Below, in pieces: positions 1 through 8,001 of a DNA stretch of 64,000 bases. The translations under genes and the position numbers were made by a program. The stretch spans positions 16,282-80,281 of the forward strand of contig JAFPXC010000033.1 in NCBI GenBank assembly GCA_017394805.1, written 5' to 3'. The notes under the pieces were generated by a model. That model had not been told where the DNA came from. It saw nothing but the letters and a program-made list of their open reading frames with translations, and did not search any database. Position 1 is the first letter of the stretch. The number at the start of each line of letters is the position of its first letter. Origin of the DNA: Clostridia bacterium. GTDB taxonomy: Bacteria > Bacillota > Clostridia > Christensenellales > CAG-1252.

Positions 1-3000
1 GAGCAAAAGGTCAACGTAGCCTTGTCCTTGGGCATCGACGGCAACCCCTCCGCGGGTTACGTCTTCTTCGACAACGTCGTTGCCGAGAAGATCACGGCCG
101 CCCAATACGCCGAGGCCGATCTCACCGACGCGGCCAAGACCGCGGCGTACAGTATGCTCGTACCCGACGGCAACTTCATCAACAGCACAGACACTTCCGC
201 CGTCAAGACGCCCGCCACTTGGTCGGGCAATAGCGGCAAAGGCAACGGTAGCAACGCCAACAGCACCTACGTCCGTTCGGGCATCGTCACCACGGACGCC
301 GACGGTTGGGCCGCCTGGAACGACGCCGCATCTCTCACCGCCGACAACGTCAAGACCCCCTATGACGTAGAGGAAGTCAAGGACGGCTTGTCCTCGGACG
401 GGAAGATCCTCGCCATCAGCAACGACTTCGCGTTGTCCCCCGCCGGTGCCAAACTCTTGGAGGAGTGTTACACTTCCTACGGTTTCACCAACACGATGAA
501 GATGCACATCGCGCCCAACACCGCCTACGCTTTGAGCGTGTGGGTGTACACCGACCTCAACACCGCGGCCGAGGTCACCGAAGCCATGACCGCCCGCGAG
601 GCCACCGACCTCGATAGCGACAAAGACCACACCACCTTTGGTGCCAACGTCATTTTCAGCGGTTTCGGCGATTTCGCCTTCAACAATATCGACACCCAAA
701 AGACTTGGAAGAAATACACCTTCTACGTCATCGGTTCCGCCACGCGCTACAAAGACGTCAACGTCGAGTTGTGGCTTGGTAAAGGCGGTATGGACGACGC
801 GACCCGCGCCAGCGGCACCGTCTATTTCGACAACCTCACCCTCACCCCGTTGGACTACGCCACGAGAGAGGCCGCCATTGCCGCTTGCCAAGAGTTCGTC
901 GCCACCGCCGACGGTCGCGCTTTGGTGGTCAATATGGCCGACAACGCCGAGGAACTTATCGCCAACGGCAACTTCCAAGACGGCACCAACGGTTGGACGC
1001 TCGAGGCCGTCAACGGCGTGCGTGACACCGCCGCCGACGTCAAGACCGCCGTCATCGACACCGTCGCCAACGCGGACAAAGACGCCGCTTGGTGGAAAGA
1101 AACTTACGCTTTGGACGCCAACCCCTTGGCGCCCCACACCTTCAACCCCGTGTTGATGATCAACAACGTCAACCCCAGCGCCTATCGCGTGCGCACCGAG
1201 GGCACCGTCCAAATCAAGGCCAACCTCTTCTATCGCGTGGCCGTTTGGGTGAAGACCGCCGACATTGACAGCGAGAAAGGCATCACCGTGGCTTTGATGA
1301 ACGCGGACGGCGATACCGCTTTGTCCAGTTTCAGCACCGTCAATACCGCTTCCTACGAGAACGAGATCGAGGGCGTCAACGGCTACGAGCAGTTGGAGTT
1401 CTACGTCAAAGGTAGCAACCTCGTCACCGAAAACACCGCCACGGGCGACAACAAAGAGGTCTATATCCTCATCACCTTCGGCACGGGCAACAACTTCGAC
1501 ACCGACGAGTTCTTGGCCGGTAAGGTCTTCATCGCCAACGTCAATATGCAACAAATCGACGAGAGCGAGTATTCCGACCACTCCTCCAATTCGACCTACA
1601 GCAAGTCCTATTCGTTCGCCGCGTCCAGCGGTTCCACGAGCGGTGCTTTCGCCGACAGCAAATTCGACGTAGTCACCTACGACGCCGACAAGGTCAATGC
1701 GGACGGCACGCAAAAAGGTCTCTACAAGCCCTCTTCTTGGACGGTCACTTCGGCCGCCAACGTCAACGCCGGCATCCTCAACGTCACCCAAACCGCTTTC
1801 GTGGACGAATTGAGAACGCTCACCCAATACGACTTCGGCGAGGTGTACAACGCTTGGGCGGATTCGGTTGCCGAGGACGTCAAACGCGACTACAACGTGG
1901 ACTTCGGCGCGCCCAACGTCTTCATGGCCTACACCACCAAAGACGAGGCCGTCAAAGCCGTCAAGGTGCTCAACAACAGCTCCATAAGCCTCAGCACCAA
2001 CAAATACTATATCATTCGTTGCTACGTTCGTGCCATAGGCACGAGGGGCCAAATCGAGTTCTCCACGACGGGCAACAAAGAAAGCGTCGTCGTTGACTTC
2101 GGCGTCAAGACCGCCGAAGACGGCACCGTTACCACCACTCCCGTCGCAGAGAGCGCTTGGGAAGAGATCTGCTTCGCCGTCCGCACGGGCAGCTTCGGCT
2201 CGGTCTCCGCCACCATCAACGTCTACCTCGGCAACTACTCCGAGGACAAGAACGCCGCCGACGCGGACAAGCCCACCTATCAGGGCGTCATCTTCGCCGA
2301 CTCCTTCACCTGCTACGCCATTGACGAGGACGTCTACGCGGCATTCGTGGACAACGGCGCGGACAGTGCCAACTTCACCACCGAGACCTTCGAGAAGGCC
2401 ACCACTTCCACCGAGCCCGTTGAGCCCACTTCCTGGACGGGTAGCGGCTCCTCCGACAACGCCAGGGTCAAAGGCATCTACAACCGCAACTACACCACGA
2501 CCAAGTTGGAGTACAAAGACAAAGTGAAGACCGTGGATGAGGAAGGCAACGAGAAGACCGAAACCCAGTCCATCGAGGAGAAGGAACTCACCGCCGCCAA
2601 CGTGTTCGACGCCACCGGCCTCACCGCGGGTGCCGACTTGGGCAACGGCGTCTTGGTCATCAACAACCAGGAGGCGGGCTACTACAACTACAAGAGCGCT
2701 TCCCTCACCTTGGCTTCCAAGACCGCTTACGCGCTCACCTTGGACGCGCGCACCTTCAATATCGCCGAGGGTGAATTTGCCCGCGTGCGCGTTTCCGTCG
2801 GTGACGACAACTTCGACCTCGCCTTCAACAGCGAGCACGTCTACAAAGTAGACGAGGCCGGCAACTACGTCTTGGCGGACGGCGCAAACGTCTACGAAGC
2901 GAAAGGTAGCGCTTGGACGCGTCTCTCCTTCTACTTGCAGAACGCCAAGTCCACTTCCGTCACGGCGTACGTTCAGTTGATGCTCGGTATGTCCGCCCTC

Positions 3001-3501
3001 GAGGCCGGTGTGGACGGTTCGCAAGCCGTCAGAGGTACCGCCTTGTTCGACAACGTCACCTTCGAGCAAATCACCGCCGAGGCCTTCAACACCGAGTACG
3101 CCAAGGTGTACGTTCTCAACGCCGAGAACGAAGTCACCAAGGACGAAGCGGGCAACGACGTCAAAGCCGCCGGTGCCGACCGCTATCAACTCTCCGCCAA
3201 GGCCGTGCGCATCTCGGACGACTACTCCAGCGATCCCGAGGACGAAAAGAAAGATGAAGAGAATGAGAAAGAGCCCGAAAAGACCGACTCTTCTCTCCTG
3301 TGGCTCTACATCACTTCCATCGTCATCGCCGGCATCCTCATTATCGTTATCGTCGTATGGCTTATCCGTCGCTTTATGCCCAAGAAGGTGTTGAAGCGCA
3401 CCAAGAAAGACGTCGACTACGACCGCAACAACGGCGACGAGAATGCGAACGCCAAGTCCACCAAGGACGAGAAGAAGACGGACGACGAGTTCAAAGACTA
3501 A
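1..3501 (+). CDS. Giant membrane-anchored surface protein with tandem beta-sandwich modules (5' partial)
   Basis: The frame is open from base 1 with no start or signal peptide, so the N-terminus lies upstream; about 1,165 residues are visible. The body is a row of similar all-beta modules. The same closing strand (consensus G-x-x-x-F-D-N, as in GTVYFDN) recurs at bases 52, 814, 1519, 2284 and 3034, a period of 235-255 residues. A second recurring strand of the type YxLxVWV lies between them. This resembles carbohydrate-binding-like jelly rolls, though no specific family is recognised. A Glu/Lys-rich linker (3238-3288) precedes one transmembrane helix (about 3298-3360) and a charged basic tail, so the modules should face outward with a C-terminal anchor and no LPXTG sorting motif. 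A role in binding surface or dietary glycans is inferred only. Confidence 0.75.
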   Translation, partial: EQKVNVALSLGIDGNPSAGYVFFDNVVAEKITAAQYAEADLTDAAKTAAYSMLVPDGNFINSTDTSAVKTPATWSGNSGKGNGSNANSTYVRSGIVTTDADGWAAWNDAASLTADNVKTPYDVEEVKDGLSSDGKILAISNDFALSPAGAKLLEECYTSYGFTNTMKMHIAPNTAYALSVWVYTDLNTAAEVTEAMTAREATDLDSDKDHTTFGANVIFSGFGDFAFNNIDTQKTWKKYTFYVIGSATRYKDVNVELWLGKGGMDDATRASGTVYFDNLTLTPLDYATREAAIAACQEFVATADGRALVVNMADNAEELIANGNFQDGTNGWTLEAVNGVRDTAADVKTAVIDTVANADKDAAWWKETYALDANPLAPHTFNPVLMINNVNPSAYRVRTEGTVQIKANLFYRVAVWVKTADIDSEKGITVALMNADGDTALSSFSTVNTASYENEIEGVNGYEQLEFYVKGSNLVTENTATGDNKEVYILITFGTGNNFDTDEFLAGKVFIANVNMQQIDESEYSDHSSNSTYSKSYSFAASSGSTSGAFADSKFDVVTYDADKVNADGTQKGLYKPSSWTVTSAANVNAGILNVTQTAFVDELRTLTQYDFGEVYNAWADSVAEDVKRDYNVDFGAPNVFMAYTTKDEAVKAVKVLNNSSISLSTNKYYIIRCYVRAIGTRGQIEFSTTGNKESVVVDFGVKTAEDGTVTTTPVAESAWEEICFAVRTGSFGSVSATINVYLGNYSEDKNAADADKPTYQGVIFADSFTCYAIDEDVYAAFVDNGADSANFTTETFEKATTSTEPVEPTSWTGSGSSDNARVKGIYNRNYTTTKLEYKDKVKTVDEEGNEKTETQSIEEKELTAANVFDATGLTAGADLGNGVLVINNQEAGYYNYKSASLTLASKTAYALTLDARTFNIAEGEFARVRVSVGDDNFDLAFNSEHVYKVDEAGNYVLADGANVYEAKGSAWTRLSFYLQNAKSTSVTAYVQLMLGMSALEAGVDGSQAVRGTALFDNVTFEQITAEAFNTEYAKVYVLNAENEVTKDEAGNDVKAAGADRYQLSAKAVRISDDYSSDPEDEKKDEENEKEPEKTDSSLLWLYITSIVIAGILIIVIVVWLIRRFMPKKVLKRTKKDVDYDRNNGDENANAKSTKDEKKTDDEFKD

Positions 3502-3520
3502 TCCCCGTTTTCAAACCAAA

Positions 3521-3551
3521 GCACCCTGCTTCACCGCAGGGTGCTTTTTTT
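3521..3551 (+). terminator. Rho-independent terminator after the surface protein
   Basis: A 9-bp perfect stem (GCACCCTGC / GCAGGGTGC, 3521-3529 and 3536-3544) with a 6-nt loop is followed by a run of eight T. It lies 20 bases after the stop codon. Confidence 0.9.
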
Positions 3552-3580
3552 GTGCCGCGAGCAATTCCTTTGCGCGCGTT

Positions 3581-3853
3581 CTATCGTATGCGTATCCGCA
3601 CGCGCTCGCCTACTCTTGGCGGCGCGCCCCCCTCCCCCACGTCTTCCTTGCGCACCGCGTAGCGTGCGCTCACGTTTTCCACGGTGTCGTACGGCGCCCA
3701 GGTATGCATAAGGTACCCTTCCACCCATAGCCGCTGCCCCGCATACAACGCCGCGTCTTCCAACGCGTTCAGTTCGGCTATGCGGTCGACCGTCGTATGG
3801 TATCGTGCGGCAAGCGACGCAATGTTCTCTCCTTTTTTGACCGAAATTATCAT
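3581..3853 (-). CDS. Small double-LysM protein
   Basis: This 90-residue protein is almost entirely two LysM peptidoglycan-binding motifs. The first (residues 2-44) has the usual pattern VKKGENIASLAARY, then N, then GQRLWV. The second (about 51-88) is more diverged. No signal peptide or membrane segment is seen, which in Clostridia is common for LysM proteins incorporated into spore layers or acting inside the mother cell. The start codon has a GAGGTG ribosome-binding site. It is divergent from the spoVB-like gene, with only about 50 bp between the starts. The LysM assignment is firm; a link to sporulation is inferred. Confidence 0.75.
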   Translation of the reverse strand: MIISVKKGENIASLAARYHTTVDRIAELNALEDAALYAGQRLWVEGYLMHTWAPYDTVENVSARYAVRKEDVGEGGAPPRVGERVRIRIR

Positions 3854-3902
3854 TTTTTCACCTCATCATACTATATGCCGCACCGCCGACATACAGTATA
3901 TC

Positions 3903-5426
3903 GTGAAAAAGACCGTTGCCAACACCACCATCATCGTCATGTGCTTTTCCTTAGTCACCCGCCTTATCGCCTTTCTCTTCAAGGTATTCCTTTCGCGCAC
4001 ATTGGGGGCGGAGGCTTTGGGGCTGTTCGGCATGGGTACGGCCGTTTTCGGCCTTCTCACCATGATACCCTCGTCGGGCATTCCGCTCACCGTATCGCGC
4101 CGTGTTGCCGAAACGACGGACGACCGCCGAGCCTTCTCCACCGTATCGACGGGGCTACTGCTCGCCCTCGCCGTCAACGCCCTTACGGTGGGGCTCTTTA
4201 TTCTTCTCCGCCACCCCATTTTGGGCTTATTCGCCGACCAACGCGCCGAAAAGGTGGTGCTCATCATGTTGCCCGCCACGTTCAGCACGTGCGTCTACAA
4301 CGTACTGCGCGCCTTTATGATGGGGCGCAAGCACTACGTCGCCTATTCCGTCACCGAAACCTTCGAGGAAATCGTCAACGTCGTAGTCGTTTTGCTCGTT
4401 ATGTACGGCGGATACGTGGCGCTGTCGGGCGGCGAAACGCTGGCCGCGGCCTTCCTCGTGGGCGACGTCGCCACGCTTATCCTATTGGTCGTGCTCTATC
4501 TCGTCTTCCGCGGTCGTCTTGCGCGCCCCGCGCCCCTTGCGCCTATCGTCAAGAGCAGTACCCCCATCACCTTGATGCGCCTTTTCACCGCGCTTGCCGC
4601 CACCTTTACGGCCGTCGTATTGCCCAACCGTATGGTCGCGGCGGGTATGACCGTCGCGGGTGCCACCGCCGCTTACGGCGAAGCCGTAGGCATGGCCTAC
4701 CCCCTCCTCTTCGCCCCTCTTGCCGTCACATCCTCGCTGTCCGTCGTGCTATTGCCCGAACTCGCCCGTCTCAACGTGGGCGGTCGCCCCGGCGACGTCG
4801 CCAAAAAGATTGATACGGGGATGCACTACGTCCTACTCATCTCATCCTTTTTCTTCATCGTCTACGCCGCGTTGGGCACGCAGTTGGGCACTCTCATCTA
4901 CGGCAACCAAGCGGCGGGCGAATTCGTCACGTTCGCGGCGGGGCTTGTCTTTCCGCTCACCTTGGCCCAACTCACCAACACGGCCCTCAACTCCCTCAGA
5001 TTGGAACTCAAATGCTTCTTCAACAGCCTTTTGGGACTTGCCGCTATGGGACTTTGCCTGTGGTTTTTACCCGCCGTATTGGGCGTTTTTGCCCTCGCCG
5101 TCGCGCAAACGGCGTTCTTCCTCGTCTCCTTCACCGCCAACTTCTTGGTGCTTGCCCGCAAAGGCTACACGGCGATGGCATTTGCCAAACCCTTCCTCAA
5201 AATAGCGGCGGGGAGCGTGCTCATCACCGCGCTCACCACACTCATGCGGCTATGGCTCTCGAACGCCAACCTCTTGGCGTCCACGATCATCTGCGGCGCT
5301 ACGGCAGGCGTACTGTACGTCGCGTTGGTACTTCTCACCAAGTCGTTCAACGTGCAGGTCGTCTTCGACTTTCTGCGTTTGCATGATCGCCGCAAGAAGA
5401 GCAAGCGCCATTCCGCGCAAGGATAG
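3903..5426 (+). CDS. SpoVB/MurJ-family polysaccharide flippase
   Basis: A 507-residue integral membrane protein of the MOP exporter superfamily, with about 14 hydrophobic helices. The N-terminus (LSRTLGAEALGLFGMG) and the following PSSGIPLTVSR segment are typical of stage V sporulation protein B, which moves lipid-linked wall or cortex precursors across membranes. The frame is open further upstream, but that part overlaps the divergent LysM gene and has no plausible membrane-protein sequence. The GTG at 3903, which opens the conserved region, is therefore preferred. No Shine-Dalgarno sequence precedes it. The C-terminus is basic. Family membership is clear; whether it is the true spoVB or a paralogue cannot be decided. 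Confidence 0.8.
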   Translation: MKKTVANTTIIVMCFSLVTRLIAFLFKVFLSRTLGAEALGLFGMGTAVFGLLTMIPSSGIPLTVSRRVAETTDDRRAFSTVSTGLLLALAVNALTVGLFILLRHPILGLFADQRAEKVVLIMLPATFSTCVYNVLRAFMMGRKHYVAYSVTETFEEIVNVVVVLLVMYGGYVALSGGETLAAAFLVGDVATLILLVVLYLVFRGRLARPAPLAPIVKSSTPITLMRLFTALAATFTAVVLPNRMVAAGMTVAGATAAYGEAVGMAYPLLFAPLAVTSSLSVVLLPELARLNVGGRPGDVAKKIDTGMHYVLLISSFFFIVYAALGTQLGTLIYGNQAAGEFVTFAAGLVFPLTLAQLTNTALNSLRLELKCFFNSLLGLAAMGLCLWFLPAVLGVFALAVAQTAFFLVSFTANFLVLARKGYTAMAFAKPFLKIAAGSVLITALTTLMRLWLSNANLLASTIICGATAGVLYVALVLLTKSFNVQVVFDFLRLHDRRKKSKRHSAQG

Positions 5427-5472
5427 AAAGCGGCGTATATTCCCGATAAATCGCTTATCCACCGCTTTTTCC

Positions 5473-5502
5473 TTGCATTATGTCATAGCATAGTGCTATA
5501 CT
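5473..5502 (+). promoter_or_regulatory. Promoter of folT
   Basis: TTGCAT (5473-5478), an 18-bp spacer and TATACT (5497-5502) with an extended TG two bases before the -10. Transcription would start near 5509, at the edge of the riboswitch. Confidence 0.75.
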
Positions 5503-5506
5503 GATA

Positions 5507-5603
5507 GTGCAAAGTAGACGCCGCGCGTTTGAGTGTTGCAAGATGGGATGTTGCTTGCAAACGAAATGGTACGCCCTGCGGTGCGGCGTCGCGTCCGTTG
5601 CAC
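5507..5603 (+). promoter_or_regulatory. Tetrahydrofolate (THF) riboswitch
   Basis: The leader of the folate transporter gene folds into the THF-I riboswitch. P1 is GTGCAA 5507-5512 with TTGCAC 5598-5603. P2 is an 8-bp helix, 5517-5524 with 5583-5590. P3 continues with 5525-5528 and 5571-5574, then the inner stem TTGCAAG 5536-5542 with CTTGCAA 5554-5560. The conserved bases of the class are present: GTAGA at the 5' side, ATGGGATGT in the apical loop region, AACGAA on the return strand, and GGTG followed by GCGTCC near the 3' end. Downstream, CTTCC (about 5614) can pair with the ribosome-binding site GGAGG, which suggests control of translation start rather than termination. Confidence 0.9.
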
Positions 5604-5635
5604 GTCAATGGACCTTCCTTTGCTTGGAGGGTTAT

Positions 5636-6358
5636 ATGAAAAAACGCACTTTACTCACCACGCGCGACGTGGCTTTCTCGGCCGTTTTGGTCGCATTGGG
5701 CATCGTCACCAACTCTTTCGCCTTGGATACGGGCACGCACTCCGTCACGTTTACTTATACCGTGTGTTTCATCGCGGGGCACTTTTTCGGCCCGCTGGTA
5801 GGCGCGCTCGTAGGCGGCATAGGCGACATCGTGGGCTGTTTCGTCAAGGGTTATTCGCCCAACCCCCTCATTTTGGTGGGTTCGGTGCTCGTCGGTCTTC
5901 TCCCCGGGCTTATCCAACTCCTTTCGCGCCGCGCCAAGGTCAAAAAGGATCTCTATCCGCCTCTTTGGACGGTCGTATCCTTCGTGGTCACCTACGTGGT
6001 CGTCACCGTGTTCTGGAACACCTTTGCCCTGTGGTTCAGTTACGCCCGCGCGTCCAAGACCTATTGGGTATATATGCTCGCGCGCCTGCCCTTGCAGACC
6101 ATCGTTTGGGCTATCAATCTCGGGCTTTCGCTCGTCCTCTACCCCGTCCTGTCCCGCGTGTTGCGCGTTTCGCCCACCTCGGTCATTCAAAAGATCAAGG
6201 AGCGCAAGGACGAGGACGTGCCCCCCGCGCCGCGCCCTCGGCGCACGGTCAAGCAAGTGCTATGCCAAGATTATCTCAACCCCTTCCTCGCGGCCACCAT
6301 CGTCACGGGCGTCATCTTGGTCGCCGTCCTTATCGGCGTGCTGTATTGCAGAGTATAA
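5636..6358 (+). CDS. folT: Folate ECF transporter substrate-binding (S) component
   Basis: This 240-residue membrane protein has the ECF S-component pattern: an N-terminal TTRDVAFSAVLVALGIV segment, about six hydrophobic helices and a GAxxGxxxDxxG-like loop (ALVGGIGDIVG) in helix 3. It captures folate and works with a shared EcfA-A'-T energy module encoded elsewhere. The start chosen has the ribosome-binding site CTTGGAGGG six bases upstream, directly after the THF riboswitch. That riboswitch is the main evidence that folates are the ligand. A long charged stretch (KIKERKDEDVPPAPRP) near residues 185-205 precedes the final helix, which is longer than usual for the family. A strong terminator follows. 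Confidence 0.88.
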   Translation: MKKRTLLTTRDVAFSAVLVALGIVTNSFALDTGTHSVTFTYTVCFIAGHFFGPLVGALVGGIGDIVGCFVKGYSPNPLILVGSVLVGLLPGLIQLLSRRAKVKKDLYPPLWTVVSFVVTYVVVTVFWNTFALWFSYARASKTYWVYMLARLPLQTIVWAINLGLSLVLYPVLSRVLRVSPTSVIQKIKERKDEDVPPAPRPRRTVKQVLCQDYLNPFLAATIVTGVILVAVLIGVLYCRV

Positions 6359-6370
6359 CCCCAACGAAGC

Positions 6371-6412
6371 AAAAACCGCGTGCTTCCTTGCGAAATGCAC
6401 GCGGTTTTTCTA
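6371..6412 (+). terminator. Terminator of folT
   Basis: A 13-bp A/T-flanked stem (6371-6383 with 6397-6409, core ACCGCGTGC / GCACGCGGT) is followed by T-rich sequence, just after the folT stop. Confidence 0.9.
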
Positions 6413-6443
6413 TATTTTCTCGTTTTTACTATGCTATCTTGCG

Positions 6444-6630
6444 CTAATCCTCGTCGTCGTCCGTACCGAAGGTAGCGATGGGATGCACGGCCCCCGTATC
6501 GACGTCTATCGCCACGCCGTCGCACACCTCCACGAGGACGTTACCCGCGTCGTTCACGTAGGTATGCCCGCCGACCGATATACCGCAATTATCCGTTTTT
6601 ATATCAAAAAAGGTTTTGCTTATAGTTCAT
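6444..6630 (-). pseudogene. Small acidic protein gene interrupted by a +1 shift in a T6 run
   Basis: An ATG at 6630 follows GGAGGT and begins MNYKQNLF, then meets TGA immediately after a run of six T (A6 on the plus strand at 6606-6611). Removing one T joins the start to a 53-codon open frame ending at 6444, giving a 61-residue protein with the segment CGISVGGHTYVNDAGN and an acidic DDDED end. A consensus -35 lies upstream. It could be a recent pseudogene, a sequencing or assembly error, or a product of slippage on the T run. The ribosome-binding site is unusually close to the ATG. No family is recognised. Confidence 0.5.
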
Positions 6631-6649
6631 ACCTCCTATTCTGCTAATA

Positions 6650-6677
6650 CTAATAGCACGATTTTCCCATTTGTCAA
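6650..6677 (-). promoter_or_regulatory. Promoter of the frameshifted small gene
   Basis: Minus-strand TTGACA (6677-6672), 16 bp, then TATTAG (6655-6650). The -35 is perfect and the -10 moderate. It lies just upstream of the GGAGGT site at 6631-6636. Confidence 0.6.
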
Positions 6678-6708
6678 TAGCGCGATTCGCGCGGAAGACG
6701 GGCGCCCC

Positions 6709-6795
6709 GGGGGCCGAAGCTTTGCGAGGCGCGAACCCTTGGGTTCGATTACCGTCAAGGCTTCAAAAAAGCACGCTTCTTGCGTGCCTTTTTTG
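6709..6795. repeat. 87-bp direct repeat, copy A, with terminator hairpin
   Basis: This copy matches 8002-8090 over its whole length except for two extra A in the other copy. It contains GGCCGAAGCTTTGCGAGG, a tRNA T-arm-like GGGTTCGATTACCGTC, and ends in the hairpin GCACGCTTCTTGCGTGC followed by T6. Just before it (6691-6705) is GCGGAAGACGGGCGC, matching the 3' end of the tRNA-Gly gene read on the plus strand. The two copies bracket the AT-rich methyltransferase gene. Confidence 0.85.
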
Positions 6796-6805
6796 TCTAA
6801 GAGCG

Positions 6806-6847
6806 CCTAAAAGATACATTTCCAAGCTAAAACCACCTAAAAGATAC
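6806..6847. repeat. Pair of 12-bp direct repeats
   Basis: CCTAAAAGATAC occurs at 6806-6817 and 6836-6847, 18 bp apart, with GCGC before the first and after the second. It sits between direct-repeat copy A and the end of the methyltransferase gene and may mark an old junction. Function unknown. Confidence 0.5.
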
Positions 6848-6878
6848 GCGCCTACTGCCTCTACAATCCGGAATTATT

Positions 6879-7622
6879 CTATAGCTTTACAGCTTTTATA
6901 ATAAGAAAATCCGGCTTATGATAAAGATCATAGTATTCAGGATACTTCCTTAAAATCTCCTCTGTCGGATAAGGTTCTTCCATCTTAAGTATCATAAAGC
7001 CGTTGTCAGATAGTGTATTCACAATTGTGGAGAACATCCTGTGATATTTTTGAACACCTTCAACAAACCATTTGGATTCTTTTTTTCCTTCCACACAATA
7101 ATTAGATATATTTACATGAAGTTTTTTGCCGTTTTCATTACGCGTCCATCTGTCGCCCGTACCAGAATAGCAGGTAACAAGCGGGTGCTCCTGGGAGAAA
7201 ATGAAGCTACCGCTCTTTTTTATTAATCTGGAAACGTTTCTTACTACCCCCTGAAAATCCTCGACATAATGGAAGGCCAACGAACTGATCACCACATCAA
7301 AAGTTTCGTTTATTGCATCAATATCTTCCATAGGCATTTTAAGATAAGTAATATGAGGATCACTATTTTCGCTTTGAGCTACAGACAACATTTTCTCTGA
7401 AATATCAACACCGGTAACTTTGACCGCCCCACGCTTTATATAATCAACGCAGCGCTCGCCTGATCCACAGCCAAGATCAAGAATTATTTTCCCTTCTAGC
7501 TTAGGAAGCAACGAGATCAGTGTCGGTATTTCAAACAGGTTGTTTGCATTATTTTCACGCTCCCGAAGTTTTCTGTATTCGCTAAAAAAAATCTCATTAT
7601 CATAAATATTCTGCTTTGCCAT
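6879..7622 (-). CDS. Class I SAM-dependent methyltransferase, likely acquired
   Basis: A 247-residue soluble enzyme with a Rossmann methyltransferase fold. The SAM-binding motif I is LDLGCGSGERC (about residues 48-58), followed by the acidic motif II in VTGVDIS and the post-motif DVVISSLAFHYVED typical of the Methyltransf_11 group. The substrate cannot be read from sequence. Base composition is much poorer in GC than all neighbours, and its codon choice (AAA, ATA, TTT) differs strongly. With flanking direct repeats and an adjacent tRNA, this indicates horizontal transfer. It has its own promoter and the ribosome-binding site GGAAGGA. Function beyond methyl transfer is unknown. Confidence 0.8.
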   Translation of the reverse strand: MAKQNIYDNEIFFSEYRKLRERENNANNLFEIPTLISLLPKLEGKIILDLGCGSGERCVDYIKRGAVKVTGVDISEKMLSVAQSENSDPHITYLKMPMEDIDAINETFDVVISSLAFHYVEDFQGVVRNVSRLIKKSGSFIFSQEHPLVTCYSGTGDRWTRNENGKKLHVNISNYCVEGKKESKWFVEGVQKYHRMFSTIVNTLSDNGFMILKMEEPYPTEEILRKYPEYYDLYHKPDFLIIKAVKL

Positions 7623-7673
7623 AACAGTAACATCCTTCCCAAATCCCGATTTGTTGAGTTCTTTTCACGGTTC

Positions 7674-7702
7674 ATTATAACATAAAAATGTGAAATTATC
7701 AA
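7674..7702 (-). promoter_or_regulatory. Promoter of the methyltransferase gene
   Basis: TTGATA (7702-7697), a 17-bp spacer and TATAAT (7679-7674) on the minus strand. The -35 touches the first unit of the hairpin array. Confidence 0.75.
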
Positions 7703-7913
7703 GTGATATTGCGCCTGCGGCGCAGTGATATTGTCCCTTCGGGACAGTTATATTTCTCGCTGACGCGAGAAGTTATATTATATTCGCCTCCAAACTGCGC
7801 GAAGCCCAATATCACTCGCGAAGCGAATATAACTGGGCGAAGCCCAATATCACTCGCCACAGGCGAATATAACTGAAAGAAACCCGATTTGGTAGACAAA
7901 TCGGGTTTCTTTC
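7701..7913. repeat. Tandem array of short hairpins with 9-10-nt AT linkers (array 1)
   Basis: At least six small GC-rich palindromes follow each other: GCGCC-TGC-GGCGC (7711-7723), GTCCC-TTC-GGGAC (7733-7745), TCTCGC-TGAC-GCGAGA (7755-7770), TCGC-GAA-GCGA (7816-7826), GGGC-GAA-GCCC (7835-7845) and TCGCC-ACA-GGCGA (7854-7866). The linkers are AGTGATATT or AGTTATATT and their reverse complements. Stem sequences differ while the linkers are conserved. The array ends with a 16-bp perfect stem (7875-7890 with 7898-7913). No protein is encoded. The second array near 51.3-51.5 kb has the same logic. Confidence 0.8.
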
Positions 7914-8001
7914 ATGGAGCGGAAGACGGGCGCGTGGCGTTAAGCCGACACCACGGTGCGGTGTCGGTAGCCTAAGCGGAGCGCAATCGATTTGCGCCCT
8001 G
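7914..8001. other. Non-coding stretch with a tRNA 3'-end fragment and two hairpins
   Basis: TGGAGCGGAAGACGGG (7915-7930) duplicates the tRNA-Gly 3' end including the encoded CCA. It is followed by a perfect 8-bp hairpin (CCGACACC with GGTGTCGG) and by the inverted repeat GCGCAA-TCGAT-TTGCGC at 7981-7997. No gene is seen, and no full tRNA can be folded. Confidence 0.6.

Noticed and set aside
3684..3902. 73-codon N-terminal extension of the SpoVB-like protein
   Set aside because: It overlaps the well-supported LysM gene in antisense and does not look like a membrane-protein start.
7701..7913. CRISPR array
   Set aside because: Constant parts are only 9-10 nt, variable parts are self-complementary palindromes, and no cas genes are nearby.
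7915..8001. Possible second tRNA-Gly gene
   Set aside because: Only the 3' acceptor and CCA part match; D and anticodon arms cannot be folded.
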